In this document: piece by piece, positions 1 to 8,695 of the stretch
How positions within the stretch are numbered: position 1 is the stretch's first letter
Layout of the letters: every line of letters begins with the position of its first letter
Assembly (NCBI GenBank): GCA_010672965.1
Contig: JAAHFN010000053.1
Coordinates: 1 to 49,955 of the forward strand
Length of the DNA: 49,955 bases
Reading direction: 5' to 3'
Source of the DNA: Oscillatoria sp. SIO1A7
GTDB taxonomy: Bacteria; Cyanobacteriota; Cyanobacteriia; Cyanobacteriales; Laspinemataceae
The notes under the pieces: generated by a model
Seen by the model: only the letters and a program-made list of their open reading frames with translations
The model's database searches: none
Told to the model about the DNA's origin: nothing
Position numbers and translations under genes: made by a program

Positions 1-38
1 TAATTTTAAGAATTGTAACTTGAGATTTAAAATTTAAA

Positions 39-170
39 ATATCAAATCCGGTTACCAATAAATATTGTAGGGGCAGTCCCCCCGTGGCTGCCCCGATTAG
101 CTAGGGGCAGCCACGGGGGGACTGCCCCTACAAATACTGTAACTGTTGAAATGGATTCGATCTTAAAATT
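39..170. repeat. MITE-like element with long GC-rich hairpin
   Basis: The left part reads ATATCAAATCCGGTTA, the same end found on elements at 3383 and 8576. Inside lies a near-perfect inverted repeat (about 66-132) whose arms carry GGGGCAGTCCCCCCGTGGCTG. The right end is degenerate, so its boundary is approximate. No gene is seen in bases 1-257. The element lies just upstream of mtnA. Confidence 0.6.
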
Positions 171-257
171 ATACCCAATGCTCAATGGCCAATGGTGCCT
201 AATGCCCTATGCTTGCGATATAAATTCAAAACTCAAACCTCAAAACTCAAAATTTCA

Positions 258-1313
258 ATGATTTATCCCGTAAATTGGCAAGACGATCGCGTTGTACTTA
301 TAGACCAGACTCGGCTGCCAGCCGAATATGCTTGGGTTGATATAGATAGTAGCTCCGATATGGCTACTGCTATTAAAACTATGATAGTACGAGGAGCCCC
401 GGCGATCGGTATAGCGGCGGCTTACGGAATGTATCTCGGTGCTAGAGAAATAGAGACAGAAGATAAAGATGAATTTTTTAACCAGCTAGAGGAAGTGGCA
501 CGGATGTTGCGGCAAACTCGTCCGACGGCGGTTAATCTATTTTGGGCTATAGATAGAGTTCTGAAAACAGCTCGGGACGCAGGGAATGGAACTCTAGAGA
601 ATATTAAAGCAGTTTTGCTCTCGACGGCGAAGGCTATTCAGACAGAAGACTTGCAAACTTGTCAGGCTATTGGCGATCGCGGTTTGGAAGTATTGCCAGC
701 AACGCCAGAAAAACTGCGCATTCTCACCCACTGCAATGCTGGCGCTTTAGCCACCGCTGGCTATGGCACTGCTTTGGGGGTGATTCGTTCCGCCTGGAAA
801 GCCAATCGCCTCGCGATGGTTTATGCCGATGAAACTCGTCCCCGCTTGCAAGGTGCAAAACTAACTTGCTGGGAATGCGTGCAAGAAGGAATTCCAGTTA
901 CTGCGATCGCCGATAATATGGCAGCCCATTGCATGAAGTTAAAAATGATAGATGCGGTTGTTGTCGGTGCCGATCGCATTGCCGCCAATGGAGATGCAGC
1001 TAATAAGATTGGTACTTATAGTTTGGCACTGGTAGCCAAAGCACATAATATTCCCTTTTTTGTAGCAGCTCCTTTATCTACAATTGATTTTAAGCTGGCA
1101 ACCGGGGAGGAAATTCCCATTGAAGAGCGCGACCCATCTGAGATTTACAAGGTTGGGAATACTATCCTGACCCCCGATGGAGTGGAGTTCTACAATCCTG
1201 CTTTTGACGTAACCCCAGCAGAGGCGATCGCTGCCATAATTACCGAGCATGGCGCAGTTCCTCCTGGGGAATTAGCGCAATTTAATTCTGGCTCTATACC
1301 TGCTCTAAAATAA
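258..1313 (+). CDS. mtnA: S-methyl-5-thioribose-1-phosphate isomerase (MtnA)
   Basis: This cytoplasmic enzyme of the methionine salvage pathway isomerises methylthioribose-1-phosphate to methylthioribulose-1-phosphate. The 351-residue product has the eIF2B-like fold signature of the family: RGAPAIG near residue 45, [17 protein letters not shown] near 158 and [19 protein letters not shown] near 236. The family's catalytic Cys is at about 159 and the Asp at about 239. The start at 258 ([10 protein letters not shown]) is preferred over an upstream ATG at 192, because homologues begin here and the extra 22 residues look like untranslated leader. No other salvage gene is adjacent, so it appears monocistronic, followed by a repeat-rich gap. 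Confidence 0.95.
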   Translation: MIYPVNWQDDRVVLIDQTRLPAEYAWVDIDSSSDMATAIKTMIVRGAPAIGIAAAYGMYLGAREIETEDKDEFFNQLEEVARMLRQTRPTAVNLFWAIDRVLKTARDAGNGTLENIKAVLLSTAKAIQTEDLQTCQAIGDRGLEVLPATPEKLRILTHCNAGALATAGYGTALGVIRSAWKANRLAMVYADETRPRLQGAKLTCWECVQEGIPVTAIADNMAAHCMKLKMIDAVVVGADRIAANGDAANKIGTYSLALVAKAHNIPFFVAAPLSTIDFKLATGEEIPIEERDPSEIYKVGNTILTPDGVEFYNPAFDVTPAEAIAAIITEHGAVPPGELAQFNSGSIPALK

Positions 1314-1333
1314 CTGCAAGCAGTAAGCAATTT

Positions 1334-1453
1334 TTAGGGGTTCCCCCTGCCCGCCCCAGCCGCCCCCAACCCACCGACACTGCCCGCAGGAGGGGAAGCC
1401 AACCGGGGCGGGCATGGGGAACGCAACCCCACATCAATTTGAGAACCGCTATA
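1334..1453. repeat. Degenerate inverted repeat ending in a family-A MITE terminus
   Basis: Bases 1334-1430 contain GC-rich inverted arms (GGGGTTCCCCCTGCCCGCCC and its near complement). They are followed at 1431-1453 by ACATCAATTTGAGAACCGCTATA, one terminus of the repeat family seen complete at 3185, 8295 and 9605. The opposite terminus is missing, so this is a truncated copy. It sits immediately 5' of the cyclase gene. Confidence 0.6.
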
Positions 1454-1499
1454 TTACAGATTGAAAACGGACGTTTTGTGCTATTAAAAACTGGGAACA

Positions 1500-2960
1500 A
1501 TGGGCAAAAAAAAAATAGCAACGCTGTTTCAAAAAACCTTGGTGGGGCAAATTGTCTTGTTTGGGGTGGTAGCCCTGACAACTTCCGCTTTTTCGGGCTG
1601 GAACCTGAACAGGCAATTGAGGAGAGAATATCGTAGCAAGGGGAGCGCGATCGCCACCAGCGTTGCTTATTATAGCGAAAACCTCATCGCTTCCAGTCCG
1701 GCGGAGACCACTCAATCTGTCATAGATGAATTTCTAGAAATTCAGGGTGTAGCTTATGTATTTGTTGTTGATGTAAATCGAGATATTATCGCTCATACCT
1801 TTGTGCCCCAAGTCCCAAAAGAATTACAATTACTACAGAATGTTGACGATTTTGAAACAATTGTTATCAGGGAGATAGATATTAAAAATCTGGGAGATTT
1901 CACCAATATATCGGCTCCTATATTAGCTGGCGTTGGTGGCTACGTCCATGTGGGTATGGATAGAGGACTGATTCGGGGTCAGATAGCCCGCGCGATGCAA
2001 GAGCAAATATTTTTGATTTTCCTTTTGTTTATACTCAGTGGTATAGCCACCTATCTGATGGTCAAAAAAGTTTCTCAGCCCCTGGATAGACTGACAGAAT
2101 ACGCCCAAAAATTAGCAAGGCACGATTTTGATGCGATTGTGGATGTGAAATCTAAGGGAGAAATTGGCCTGCTGGCCACAACAATGCAGAAAATGGCACG
2201 GGAGTTGAGCAGGTTCATTCAACGACTGGAAGCAGCAGTTAACGAACTCAACCAGACTCTACAAGCTTTGCGTGAAGAACAGGAAAAATCAGAACGTCTA
2301 TTACTAAATATTTTGCCTATTCCTATCGCCAGAAAACTCAAAGAAAAGCCAACTCATATTGCTGATGGTTTTCCCGAGGTTACGATTCTGTTTGCAGACA
2401 TTGTCGGTTTTACCAAGTTATCGCAAAAAATATCTCCTCAAGAAATCGTGCAATTGCTAAATGACATTTTTTGCGCTTTCGATAATCTGAGCGATCGGCA
2501 TGGCTTGGAGAAGATAAAGACTATTGGCGACGCTTATATGGCAGTAGGCGGACTGCCGGTTCCTCGGGAAGACCATGCCGAAGCAGTGGCGGAAATGGCT
2601 CTCGACATGCAACGAGAACTGCGCCGCATCAGCGTCGAACGGGGCGAAAATTTTAGCATCCGTATCGGTGTCAACACCGGGCCAGTTGTTGCTGGCGTCA
2701 TTGGCACCAAAAAATTCATTTACGACCTTTGGGGCGATGCGGTCAACACCGCCAGCCGCATGGAATCTCACGGCATTGCCGATTGCATTCAGCTCACCGA
2801 CTCCACATATAATATTTTGCAGAATAAGTATCGGTTTAAAGAGCGCGGTGTCATTCACGTTAAGGGCAAAGGAGATATGACTACTTATCTGCTTCTGGGC
2901 AGAAAATCAGACAACGAAGACAAGGAGGCAAGGGGACAAGAAGAAGAGTGTAGGGTGTAG
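1500..2960 (+). CDS. Membrane class III adenylate cyclase with HAMP domain
   Basis: The protein is predicted to make cAMP from ATP in response to an extracytoplasmic signal. The 486 residues show a first membrane segment (about 15-35), an extracytoplasmic sensor region, a second membrane segment (about 169-188, IFLIFLLFILSGIATYLMV), a HAMP linker (about 190-240), a coiled coil, and a class III cyclase domain (about 290-475). The metal-binding motif FADIVGFT, the substrate-Lys motif EKIKTIGDAYMAVGG and the YDLWGDAVNTASRME motif are all present. The Lys and Asp pattern is that of adenylate rather than guanylate cyclases. The extreme C-terminus is rich in Glu/Arg and runs into a tandem-repeat tract. 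It appears to be a single-gene unit. Confidence 0.93.
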   Translation: MGKKKIATLFQKTLVGQIVLFGVVALTTSAFSGWNLNRQLRREYRSKGSAIATSVAYYSENLIASSPAETTQSVIDEFLEIQGVAYVFVVDVNRDIIAHTFVPQVPKELQLLQNVDDFETIVIREIDIKNLGDFTNISAPILAGVGGYVHVGMDRGLIRGQIARAMQEQIFLIFLLFILSGIATYLMVKKVSQPLDRLTEYAQKLARHDFDAIVDVKSKGEIGLLATTMQKMARELSRFIQRLEAAVNELNQTLQALREEQEKSERLLLNILPIPIARKLKEKPTHIADGFPEVTILFADIVGFTKLSQKISPQEIVQLLNDIFCAFDNLSDRHGLEKIKTIGDAYMAVGGLPVPREDHAEAVAEMALDMQRELRRISVERGENFSIRIGVNTGPVVAGVIGTKKFIYDLWGDAVNTASRMESHGIADCIQLTDSTYNILQNKYRFKERGVIHVKGKGDMTTYLLLGRKSDNEDKEARGQEEECRV

Positions 2961-3045
2961 GGCGCAAGGGGGCAAGGGGGCAAGAGGGTAAGGGAGCAAG
3001 GGAGCACGGGGGCAAGGGGGCAAGGGGGCAAGGGGGCAAGAGCGA
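2961..3045. repeat. STRR-type degenerate heptamer tract
   Basis: Approximate tandem units of GGGGGCAA / GGGAGCA run directly after the cyclase stop codon. Tracts of short tandem repeats like this are typical of filamentous cyanobacterial intergenic DNA. No coding function is inferred. Confidence 0.75.
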
Positions 3046-3066
3046 GGGAAAGCCGTTCATAGGTTT

Positions 3067-3173
3067 TATAGCGCTACGCGCAAGTCAAAAGTGATGCATT
3101 CAAAAGTAAAAGGTAGTCTCTGACTAAGGAACGAGCATTTATAAATGTCTTAACTTATTTGCGTAGTGCTATA
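3067..3173. mobile_element. MITE-like element, family B (copy 1)
   Basis: The terminal inverted repeats are TATAGCGCTACGCG and GCGTAGTGCTATA, with an internal segment containing GAGCATTTATAAATGTC. The same structure recurs at 3755-3849 (inverted) and 7309-7413. There is no coding capacity, so it is probably a non-autonomous element mobilised in trans. Confidence 0.75.
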
Positions 3174-3184
3174 CAATTTATCTT

Positions 3185-3335
3185 TATAGCGGTTCTCAAA
3201 TTGATGTGATATTTCTGGGGCGAAGCGGGCCGGCGCATCCCATTACGGAAATTTCCGTTATACAGCCGAGATGGTTGCTCTTGTTGCTGTCGCCCCTACG
3301 TTTTCGTTTGTTACACTAATTTGAGAACCGCTATA
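3185..3335. mobile_element. MITE-like element, family A (copy 1)
   Basis: It begins TATAGCGGTTCTCAAATTGA and ends with the complement ATTTGAGAACCGCTATA, and encloses about 110 bases with GGGGCGA/TCGCCCC arms. Related copies lie at 8295-8442 and 9605-9877, and partial ends at 1431 and 7253. It is non-coding and non-autonomous. Confidence 0.75.
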
Positions 3336-3382
3336 TTGGTTACTCTGGGAGCATTTAGCTCTCTTTTTTCTGTCTTATCCTT

Positions 3383-3532
3383 ATATCAAATCCGTTTAAT
3401 CACCCTAAAAAAGTCAAGTCCTGCGTAGGACGGGCGTCCCGCCTGTCCCTCCCGCTCTAAGGGACAGGCGGGACGCCCGTCCTACGGAATCTTCGAGATT
3501 CAATGCAATAGGTAATTAACCGGATTTGATAT
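3383..3532. mobile_element. MITE-like element, family C (copy 1)
   Basis: The termini are ATATCAAATCCGTTTAAT and ATTAACCGGATTTGATAT. The interior is a strong hairpin (GTAGGACGGGCGTCCCGCCT and its complement). A second complete copy is at 8576-8692, with a related left end at 39. Bases 3533-3865 hold only a family-B element and AT-rich DNA; no gene is seen. Confidence 0.75.
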
Positions 3533-3754
3533 TACTATAAAAATATTTTGATCTTGCCAAATACTTTGCAAGTATTTTTTAAATTTACTAAGAATCTTAC
3601 CTTTCGGTAGGAGAATCGCGGGGGTAAGAGCGATCGCGAGTTTTCCTGGACGTCGCGAACTAGACTCGATCGCAGACATGGGTAAAGTTTTGAGTTTTGA
3701 GGTTGAAATTTTAAATTAAATAATTGCAATTCAAAACTCAAAACTCAAAAATTA

Positions 3755-3849
3755 TATCACTACGCAAATAAGTTAGGACATTTATAAATGCTCGTTCCTT
3801 AGTCAGATTATACTTTTGAATTTTGACTTGTGACTTTTGACTTGCTATA
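3755..3849. mobile_element. MITE-like element, family B (copy 2, inverted)
   Basis: This is the inverted counterpart of the element at 3067-3173. It starts TATCACTACGCAAATAAGTT, contains GACATTTATAAATGCTC, and ends in a degraded GCTATA. It lies just downstream of the minus-strand TPR gene. Confidence 0.65.
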
Positions 3850-3865
3850 AAACTCTCCCCATGCC

Positions 3866-4246
3866 CTAATTCCTTACTCGCTCTATCAAGCTTTCGGCAT
3901 AGTCAACGCAATCCAGGTTTTGGGCTTGGCACAAATCCCGGAATTTCGTATAATGTTGCAATGCTTCTTGGCGATCGTGTTGGAAATAATAATTGACAAA
4001 TAAGCCCAGAACCCGATAGCCGTTGGCATAGTCGGGATGTTGCTGGATGGCCCGACGATATAGCGCTTCGGCCTCCTGGATGCTGCCATTGTCTTTGAGG
4101 GCATTTCCTTCTTGAACTAAGAGGGCGGCGGCTCGGTTTTGATTGACCCAATCTTGAGCCATTGCTTTTTCGGAGCTTGCCCCGACGCCGATGTAATAGA
4201 ATACTGCGCTAATAGCGATTGTCGCTGCTATCCGTATCAATTTCAT
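3866..4246 (-). CDS. Exported small TPR protein
   Basis: The 126-residue protein has an N-terminal signal or anchor segment (about 1-30: basic MKLIR, hydrophobic core, then AMAQDW, consistent with signal peptidase I cleavage after AMA). It is followed by tetratricopeptide-like helices at about 45-80 (NALKDNGSIQEAEALYRRAI) and again around 85-115. It probably acts outside the cytoplasm as a protein-interaction module. Partners are unknown and it stands alone between repeat elements. Confidence 0.75.
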   Translation of the reverse strand: MKLIRIAATIAISAVFYYIGVGASSEKAMAQDWVNQNRAAALLVQEGNALKDNGSIQEAEALYRRAIQQHPDYANGYRVLGLFVNYYFQHDRQEALQHYTKFRDLCQAQNLDCVDYAESLIERVRN

Positions 4247-4630
4247 TTTCTAATTTCTAAATAAAAGTAAAAGTCCGGTGGGGGTTTGCAAGCGCCCGCC
4301 TACCTACCTTATTATGACTTACGCATCTACATGGAGCGTAAAAATTCAAATTTTGAGAACTTGCCCGAGCGTCGAACTGACCTAATTATAGTCAAAAGGA
4401 ATATTTCAAGAAGTCATTAATTTTTATTTTCGACCGATTTTAATTTAGCTGACTACAAGTCGATAGCACTATTATAGCCTCCGCTTATCATACAAATTTA
4501 ACTTCAGAGATGCCAATTTTGGGGCTTGGAGTCTTCTATTGGCATATCGTAGCTTGGCGTCGTTTTGCATCTATATACATACTGCCCCATAAGATCGAAA
4601 TAAAGGGTATAACCCATGACGGGTTACTCC

Positions 4631-4677
4631 CATCTAGTTTTATGTTCTTGTAAGGATTACAATCCTCGAACTAGATG
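4631..4677. promoter_or_regulatory. Nested inverted repeat in the CHAT gene leader
   Basis: The outer arms CATCTAGTT (4631-4639) and AACTAGATG (4669-4677) enclose a second small hairpin, AGGATT-AC-AATCCT. It lies about 55 bases before the ATG at 4731, so it could be a structured leader or an operator. Bases 4247-4630 show no gene. Confidence 0.45.
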
Positions 4678-4730
4678 CAAAATATTCTAGCTAGACGTAA
4701 CCAACCATAGCAAAAATAAGGACAAGAACA

Positions 4731-7163
4731 ATGGCGATCTTGTTTGTACTAGATTTAGAGGGTGATTTTGAGTCTGGTTTTCGAGTCAGGCTAGAGATTT
4801 GGTCTCAAGGATTATTGTGCGAGAGCAGAACTGGGGAATTGCCTCCGGCAGAGCGGCTGACAAAACAATATGTTAATTGGCAGTCTATCTATCGCAGCCT
4901 GGGGCATTGCCGAGAGGTGGGCATCGGCGAGGCAATGGCAGAAGAGCGCTTCCAAGCCAGTCAGGATTGTGCGAGCTTAGGCGTGGATTTATGCGAGACA
5001 ATGAACCACTGGCTCAGGTCGGAATCTTTTTTGCCGATTCGGGATGAATTGCTGGTCAAAATAAGGGAATCGGACGAAGAAGTCCGGGCGATCGTGCGCA
5101 GCAATAACAGCCAGCTTCGGCGGCTGCCCTGGCATAAGTGGGATTTGTTGGAGCGTTTTTCTCAAGCGGAAATAGCCGTAAGTCCCCAAGAATCTAGAGT
5201 GCCACCATTACCACCACCCAACCCAGAATGCAAAGTGAGAATCCTCGCTATCCTAGCTCGGGACGATGGAATTAACATACAGGAAGAGCAGCAGTTGCTG
5301 GAAAAGTTACCGGACTCGGCTATAACTTTTCTAGTAAAGCCTCAGCGGGAAGAACTATACGATTTGCTCTGGGAACAGTCCTGGAATGTTATCCTTTTTC
5401 TTTCCTCCGGTAAAAGCGATATCGCTGGGAGCCGTATAGATATTAATGAAACGGATAGCTTAACCGTTGAGGAAATACGGTTCGCTATGAGAAAGACCGT
5501 GGCCAATGGGTTGGAACTGGCAATTTTTAATTGCGGCGATGGCGTGGAATTAGCCGAGGCTCTAGAACTGCTCCATATTCCCCAAATGATTGTCATGCGT
5601 GAAGTGGTTCCGGATAAAGTAGCTCGGGAATTTTTGAAGTTTTTTCTAAGGGAATTTTCTGGAGGCAAGTCTCTTTATGGTGCGGTGCGAGAAGCTAGAG
5701 AATATTTGGAACGGTTAGAATACAAGTTCCCTTGTGCAACTTGGTTGCCGGTCATCTGCCAGAATCTGACTGTCGTGCCGCCGACTTGGCAAGAGTTGGC
5801 AGCCGATCGCTCCGTTCCAGAACCGCCACCGGAGGCTAAGCGAATTCAAGGGATGACGAGCAGAACAACGACAACGCTACCCAGCAGTAATACAAGCAGA
5901 AATACAAATACAAAATTGGGGCTAAAGGCGATCGCAGCTACTGCCGTCGTATGCCTGACAACCTTTGCATTCAGCTACCGGGCAACGCCCTACTTTTTGA
6001 AGCCAAAATTGGATGCCAAAGCCCTAACTATTGGTACTTTGTGCAACCGCGATCGCCTGGAGCCTTTAGTGTCGTACCTGCAAAATCATTTGCTCCCCGC
6101 TAATTTTGTTGATTTTTTCCTGGGTAAAAAAATAGCGATCGCCGTTGACGGCGACGATAGACTACTCGATTCAGATGCCAAAAATAAGCTGGAACGCCAG
6201 GATTGGGATATAGCTTTTACTTGCTCGGCGATCGTTTCCGGTTTTGCCAAAGAAAAGAACTATACATTTGCAGCTCTGATGTTTCCCCAAAATACTCGCT
6301 CTCAAGCTGCTTTATACGTCAAAGCCAATAGCTCAATTCAGAGCATCAAAGATCTGAATAGCTCCACAGTCGTTGCTTTGGGAGATTTTAACTCTGTCTC
6401 CAGCTTTTATATGCCGGTTTACGATCTGTTTGGCAAAAGCCTCAAGGTAGATATCGGACATCCAGATGAGGAGATTCGCAAGCTGGTAAAAACAGGAAAA
6501 GTCGATGTCGGTTCTGGCTATTTAGATAAAAATTTGCAAAAAGATTCCGACTTGCGTGTTATCCATAAAACACGGGATGTTCCCAGTCCGGGAGTTTATC
6601 TCGCGCCCCAGCTTTCTGCGGGCGATCGCGCAACTTTAGAAAATATTCTTCTCGCCGCCCCCAAAGCAATCCGCAGCCCGGAAACGGCTAACTATGGCTT
6701 TGCTGAGGAACCGGATTACAGGAAGTTTATGGAAATAGCGCGCCTTGTTGAAACAATCATCGCCTGTTCTAACTGGACAAAAAATCCCGTTAATTTGTTT
6801 TGCAATTTCTCTTACCCTCAAGCGGGAGTCGCTCCCTTGCCAGCCGGTAATGTATGGGTTGGCCGCGTCAATCGATGGACGCAATATAGATCCGATAGCG
6901 CGATCTTAACCTTGCTAGGAGAGAATAAAGCAATCTATAGAGTAGAAGTCTCCCTAGAGATTCTCAAAAAATCCCTAGGTGCCGATAGCTTCCAGGAACT
7001 GCAAAATAAAGAAGTTCGAGTCGCTGGAGTAACGCCCAGACAGCTAGGAGGCGGCTATCTTGAGCTAAACGTTACGGCTCCGAGTCAAATCCAGCCGATC
7101 GCGGATATTGCCAGAAAAAAAAATCCAGACAATCTCTCTGCAGTTGACGCAGTTGACCCCTAG
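4731..7163 (+). CDS. CHAT-like protease domain fused to a PhnD-type binding domain
   Basis: The 810-residue membrane protein has an N-terminal cyanobacterial CHAT-associated region, then a CHAT-like caspase-fold domain at about 165-345. That domain includes ILFLSSGKSDIAG, LAIFNCGDG, SLYGAVREAREYL and ATWLPVICQN. One membrane segment follows (about 396-415), then a phosphonate/phosphate-ABC binding-protein-like domain (about 425-640: LTIGTLCNRDRLEPLVSYLQ, DIAFTCSAIV, KVDVGSGYLD). A small C-terminal domain ends the protein. The likely nucleophile Cys of CHAT (NCGDG) is kept, but the usual His-Gly motif is replaced by LSSGKS. The caspase-like part may therefore be inactive and serve as a cytoplasmic reporter of an extracytoplasmic ligand. 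The architecture is visible; the function is inferred. Confidence 0.8.
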   Translation: MAILFVLDLEGDFESGFRVRLEIWSQGLLCESRTGELPPAERLTKQYVNWQSIYRSLGHCREVGIGEAMAEERFQASQDCASLGVDLCETMNHWLRSESFLPIRDELLVKIRESDEEVRAIVRSNNSQLRRLPWHKWDLLERFSQAEIAVSPQESRVPPLPPPNPECKVRILAILARDDGINIQEEQQLLEKLPDSAITFLVKPQREELYDLLWEQSWNVILFLSSGKSDIAGSRIDINETDSLTVEEIRFAMRKTVANGLELAIFNCGDGVELAEALELLHIPQMIVMREVVPDKVAREFLKFFLREFSGGKSLYGAVREAREYLERLEYKFPCATWLPVICQNLTVVPPTWQELAADRSVPEPPPEAKRIQGMTSRTTTTLPSSNTSRNTNTKLGLKAIAATAVVCLTTFAFSYRATPYFLKPKLDAKALTIGTLCNRDRLEPLVSYLQNHLLPANFVDFFLGKKIAIAVDGDDRLLDSDAKNKLERQDWDIAFTCSAIVSGFAKEKNYTFAALMFPQNTRSQAALYVKANSSIQSIKDLNSSTVVALGDFNSVSSFYMPVYDLFGKSLKVDIGHPDEEIRKLVKTGKVDVGSGYLDKNLQKDSDLRVIHKTRDVPSPGVYLAPQLSAGDRATLENILLAAPKAIRSPETANYGFAEEPDYRKFMEIARLVETIIACSNWTKNPVNLFCNFSYPQAGVAPLPAGNVWVGRVNRWTQYRSDSAILTLLGENKAIYRVEVSLEILKKSLGADSFQELQNKEVRVAGVTPRQLGGGYLELNVTAPSQIQPIADIARKKNPDNLSAVDAVDP

Positions 7164-7252
7164 TGCCGCTGCGCGGAATTCAAAATTCACGCAGTTCAAA
7201 ATTCAAAATGCCTTTGTACCCTGGCTCTCTGCCACAATTCTCGCTGTTTGAT

Positions 7253-7413
7253 TATAGCTTTTCTCAAATTGATGTGAGGTGCCTGGGGGATGCAATATCC
7301 CATTACGTTATAGCGCTACGCGCAAGTCAAAAGTCACAAGTCAAAAGTCAAAAGTATAATCTGACTAAGTTGGAGCATTTATAAATGTCCTAATTTGTTT
7401 GCTTAGTGCTATA
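7253..7413. mobile_element. Family-A end abutting a complete family-B MITE
   Basis: A family-A terminus (TATAGCTTTTCTCAAATTGA at 7253) runs into a complete family-B element at 7309-7413 (TATAGCGCTACGCGCAAG ... GCTTAGTGCTATA). This suggests insertion of one element into or next to another. Short open frames here are not considered genes. Confidence 0.65.
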
Positions 7414-7506
7414 CAATTTCCGAAAAGCTATATGAGAAACCCGTTTTTTGAAAAAAACTTAGCCCAAAAAAAAATACAAACCTACAAATCAAAAATGTCT
7501 TGATTT

Positions 7507-7574
7507 GTAGGTTGGGTTGAAGGAAGTGAAACCCAACAAAGACGTTGGGTTTCACTTCCTTCAACCCAACCTAC
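7507..7574. terminator. Perfect 31-bp inverted repeat between convergent genes
   Basis: The arms GTAGGTTGGGTTGAAGGAAG... and their exact complement are separated by six bases. The GTAGGTTGGGTTGA repeat is a common dispersed element of cyanobacterial genomes. Lying between the stops of two convergent genes, it can act as a bidirectional transcription barrier. Confidence 0.7.
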
Positions 7575-7624
7575 GAGAAAATGGCGAATTGTTAAAAAAA
7601 ACTTTCTGCCCTTAAATATTCAAA

Positions 7625-8266
7625 TTAATACCTCAAAACCTTTTCCTTAATTGGTTGCCAGATTTCCGGCAGGGCGGTGCTTAGGGAATGGTCGCCGTCG
7701 AGTTCTATTAGTTTAACCCAAGGGCGAGTGGCGGCAAAGTCGCGGCTGGACTGAATGGGGATAACCAAATCTTCTCGACCGTGCAGGATGAGGGTGGGAA
7801 GATTGCGCTGCAATTCTTCGTCGCAATACTGCTGCATATCGAGTAAAAATTGATAGTGCAGGGGAATTGAACGCTTTTCGCCATAGTGATAAACCGGCAG
7901 ATATCCCTCTGTCTGCCATTCCTGCATTTTGGCTTCCCCGACCAAAGGCAACCAATGAGAGAGAAATTGAAAGGCGGGGGCGAGCAAAGCCAATCGCTGG
8001 ACGGCGGGGTTGCGCTGAGCTAGCCAAACGGAGGCCAGACCGCCAAAGCTAGAACCGATTAAAGTAACCGGCGTTGTTGCGGAATTAATTATTCTCTCTA
8101 CTTGTTGCAATTGACGAGTGAAAGTGAGATGGCCGAAGTCGCCTTGATTTAGGTCGGGGATAGTCAGGTCGAGGGAAATTTCGGCAAAGCGATCGCGCAA
8201 ATATTGGGCTTTTCCCGACTGAGGACTAGAGGCAAATCCATGCAGGTAGAGGTAGCGGCGGCTCAT
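7625..8266 (-). CDS. YqiA/YcfP-family alpha/beta hydrolase (esterase)
   Basis: The 213-residue cytoplasmic hydrolase begins with the family signature YLYLHGFASSPQSGKA. It has a nucleophile elbow GSSFGG (Ser near residue 73), the acid-loop HGREDLVIP, and a C-terminal GDHSL that supplies the catalytic His. Length and motifs fit YqiA-like esterases; the natural substrate is unknown. The start is set by the conserved N-terminal beta strand. It is monocistronic, flanked by a palindrome downstream and a family-A MITE upstream. Confidence 0.87.
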   Translation of the reverse strand: MSRRYLYLHGFASSPQSGKAQYLRDRFAEISLDLTIPDLNQGDFGHLTFTRQLQQVERIINSATTPVTLIGSSFGGLASVWLAQRNPAVQRLALLAPAFQFLSHWLPLVGEAKMQEWQTEGYLPVYHYGEKRSIPLHYQFLLDMQQYCDEELQRNLPTLILHGREDLVIPIQSSRDFAATRPWVKLIELDGDHSLSTALPEIWQPIKEKVLRY

Positions 8267-8294
8267 AGAATCGAAAGGAATTAAAATTTTTGCT

Positions 8295-8442
8295 TATAGC
8301 GTTTCTCAAATTATAATGAACTATCGGGTTGGGGGCTTAGGGGCGACAGCATCCCCAAGACAATCTCGCGCGCTCCGAACGACAACCCCTGTCGTGGGAT
8401 GCTTCGCCCCAGACTCCTCACATCAATTTGAGAACCGCTATA
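8295..8442. mobile_element. MITE-like element, family A (copy 2)
   Basis: The ends are TATAGCGTTTCTCAAATTAT and CATCAATTTGAGAACCGCTATA. The interior is GC-rich and non-coding. It lies directly upstream of the esterase gene and could carry promoter elements for it. Confidence 0.7.
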
Positions 8443-8500
8443 TCCTAGCACAATGGGCGAATAGGCGATCGCGCTAATTCTCAGAAACACGCTAATTCTC

Positions 8501-8533
8501 AGAAACCCGGGTTTTTCAAAAACCCGGGTTTCT
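8501..8533. terminator. Bidirectional hairpin AGAAACCCGGGTTTTT
   Basis: This is a perfect 16-bp inverted repeat with a one-base loop, and T-rich sequence on either side. It lies between two minus-strand genes, so it is a candidate terminator of the SWIM gene transcript. Confidence 0.6.
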
Positions 8534-8575
8534 TGCTTTCTTGCCTTCTTGCCTTTTGATAAATTATATCAAATC

Positions 8576-8692
8576 CGGTTAAACAGTCACAGTTTGTAGG
8601 GGTCCCCGTGCCCGCCCCAGACCAACCGGGGCGGCCGGGGCGGGCACGGGGAACCCCTACGGTATTTATGGGTAATTAACCTGATTTAATAT
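8576..8692. mobile_element. MITE-like element, family C (copy 2)
   Basis: The termini are ATATCAAATCCGGTTAAAC and GTAATTAACCTGATTTAATAT, around a strong GC hairpin (GGGGTCCCCGTGCCCGCCCC arms). The right end lies four bases from the SWIM gene stop codon. Confidence 0.7.
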
Positions 8693-8695
8693 AAT

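Noticed and set aside
1294-1715. Minus-strand frames opposite the cyclase start
   Set aside because: They are antisense to the mtnA/cyclase intergenic repeat and the cyclase N-terminus, and are low-complexity.
7163-7384. 73-codon frame after the CHAT gene
   Set aside because: It consists of repeat elements (family A end and family B MITE).
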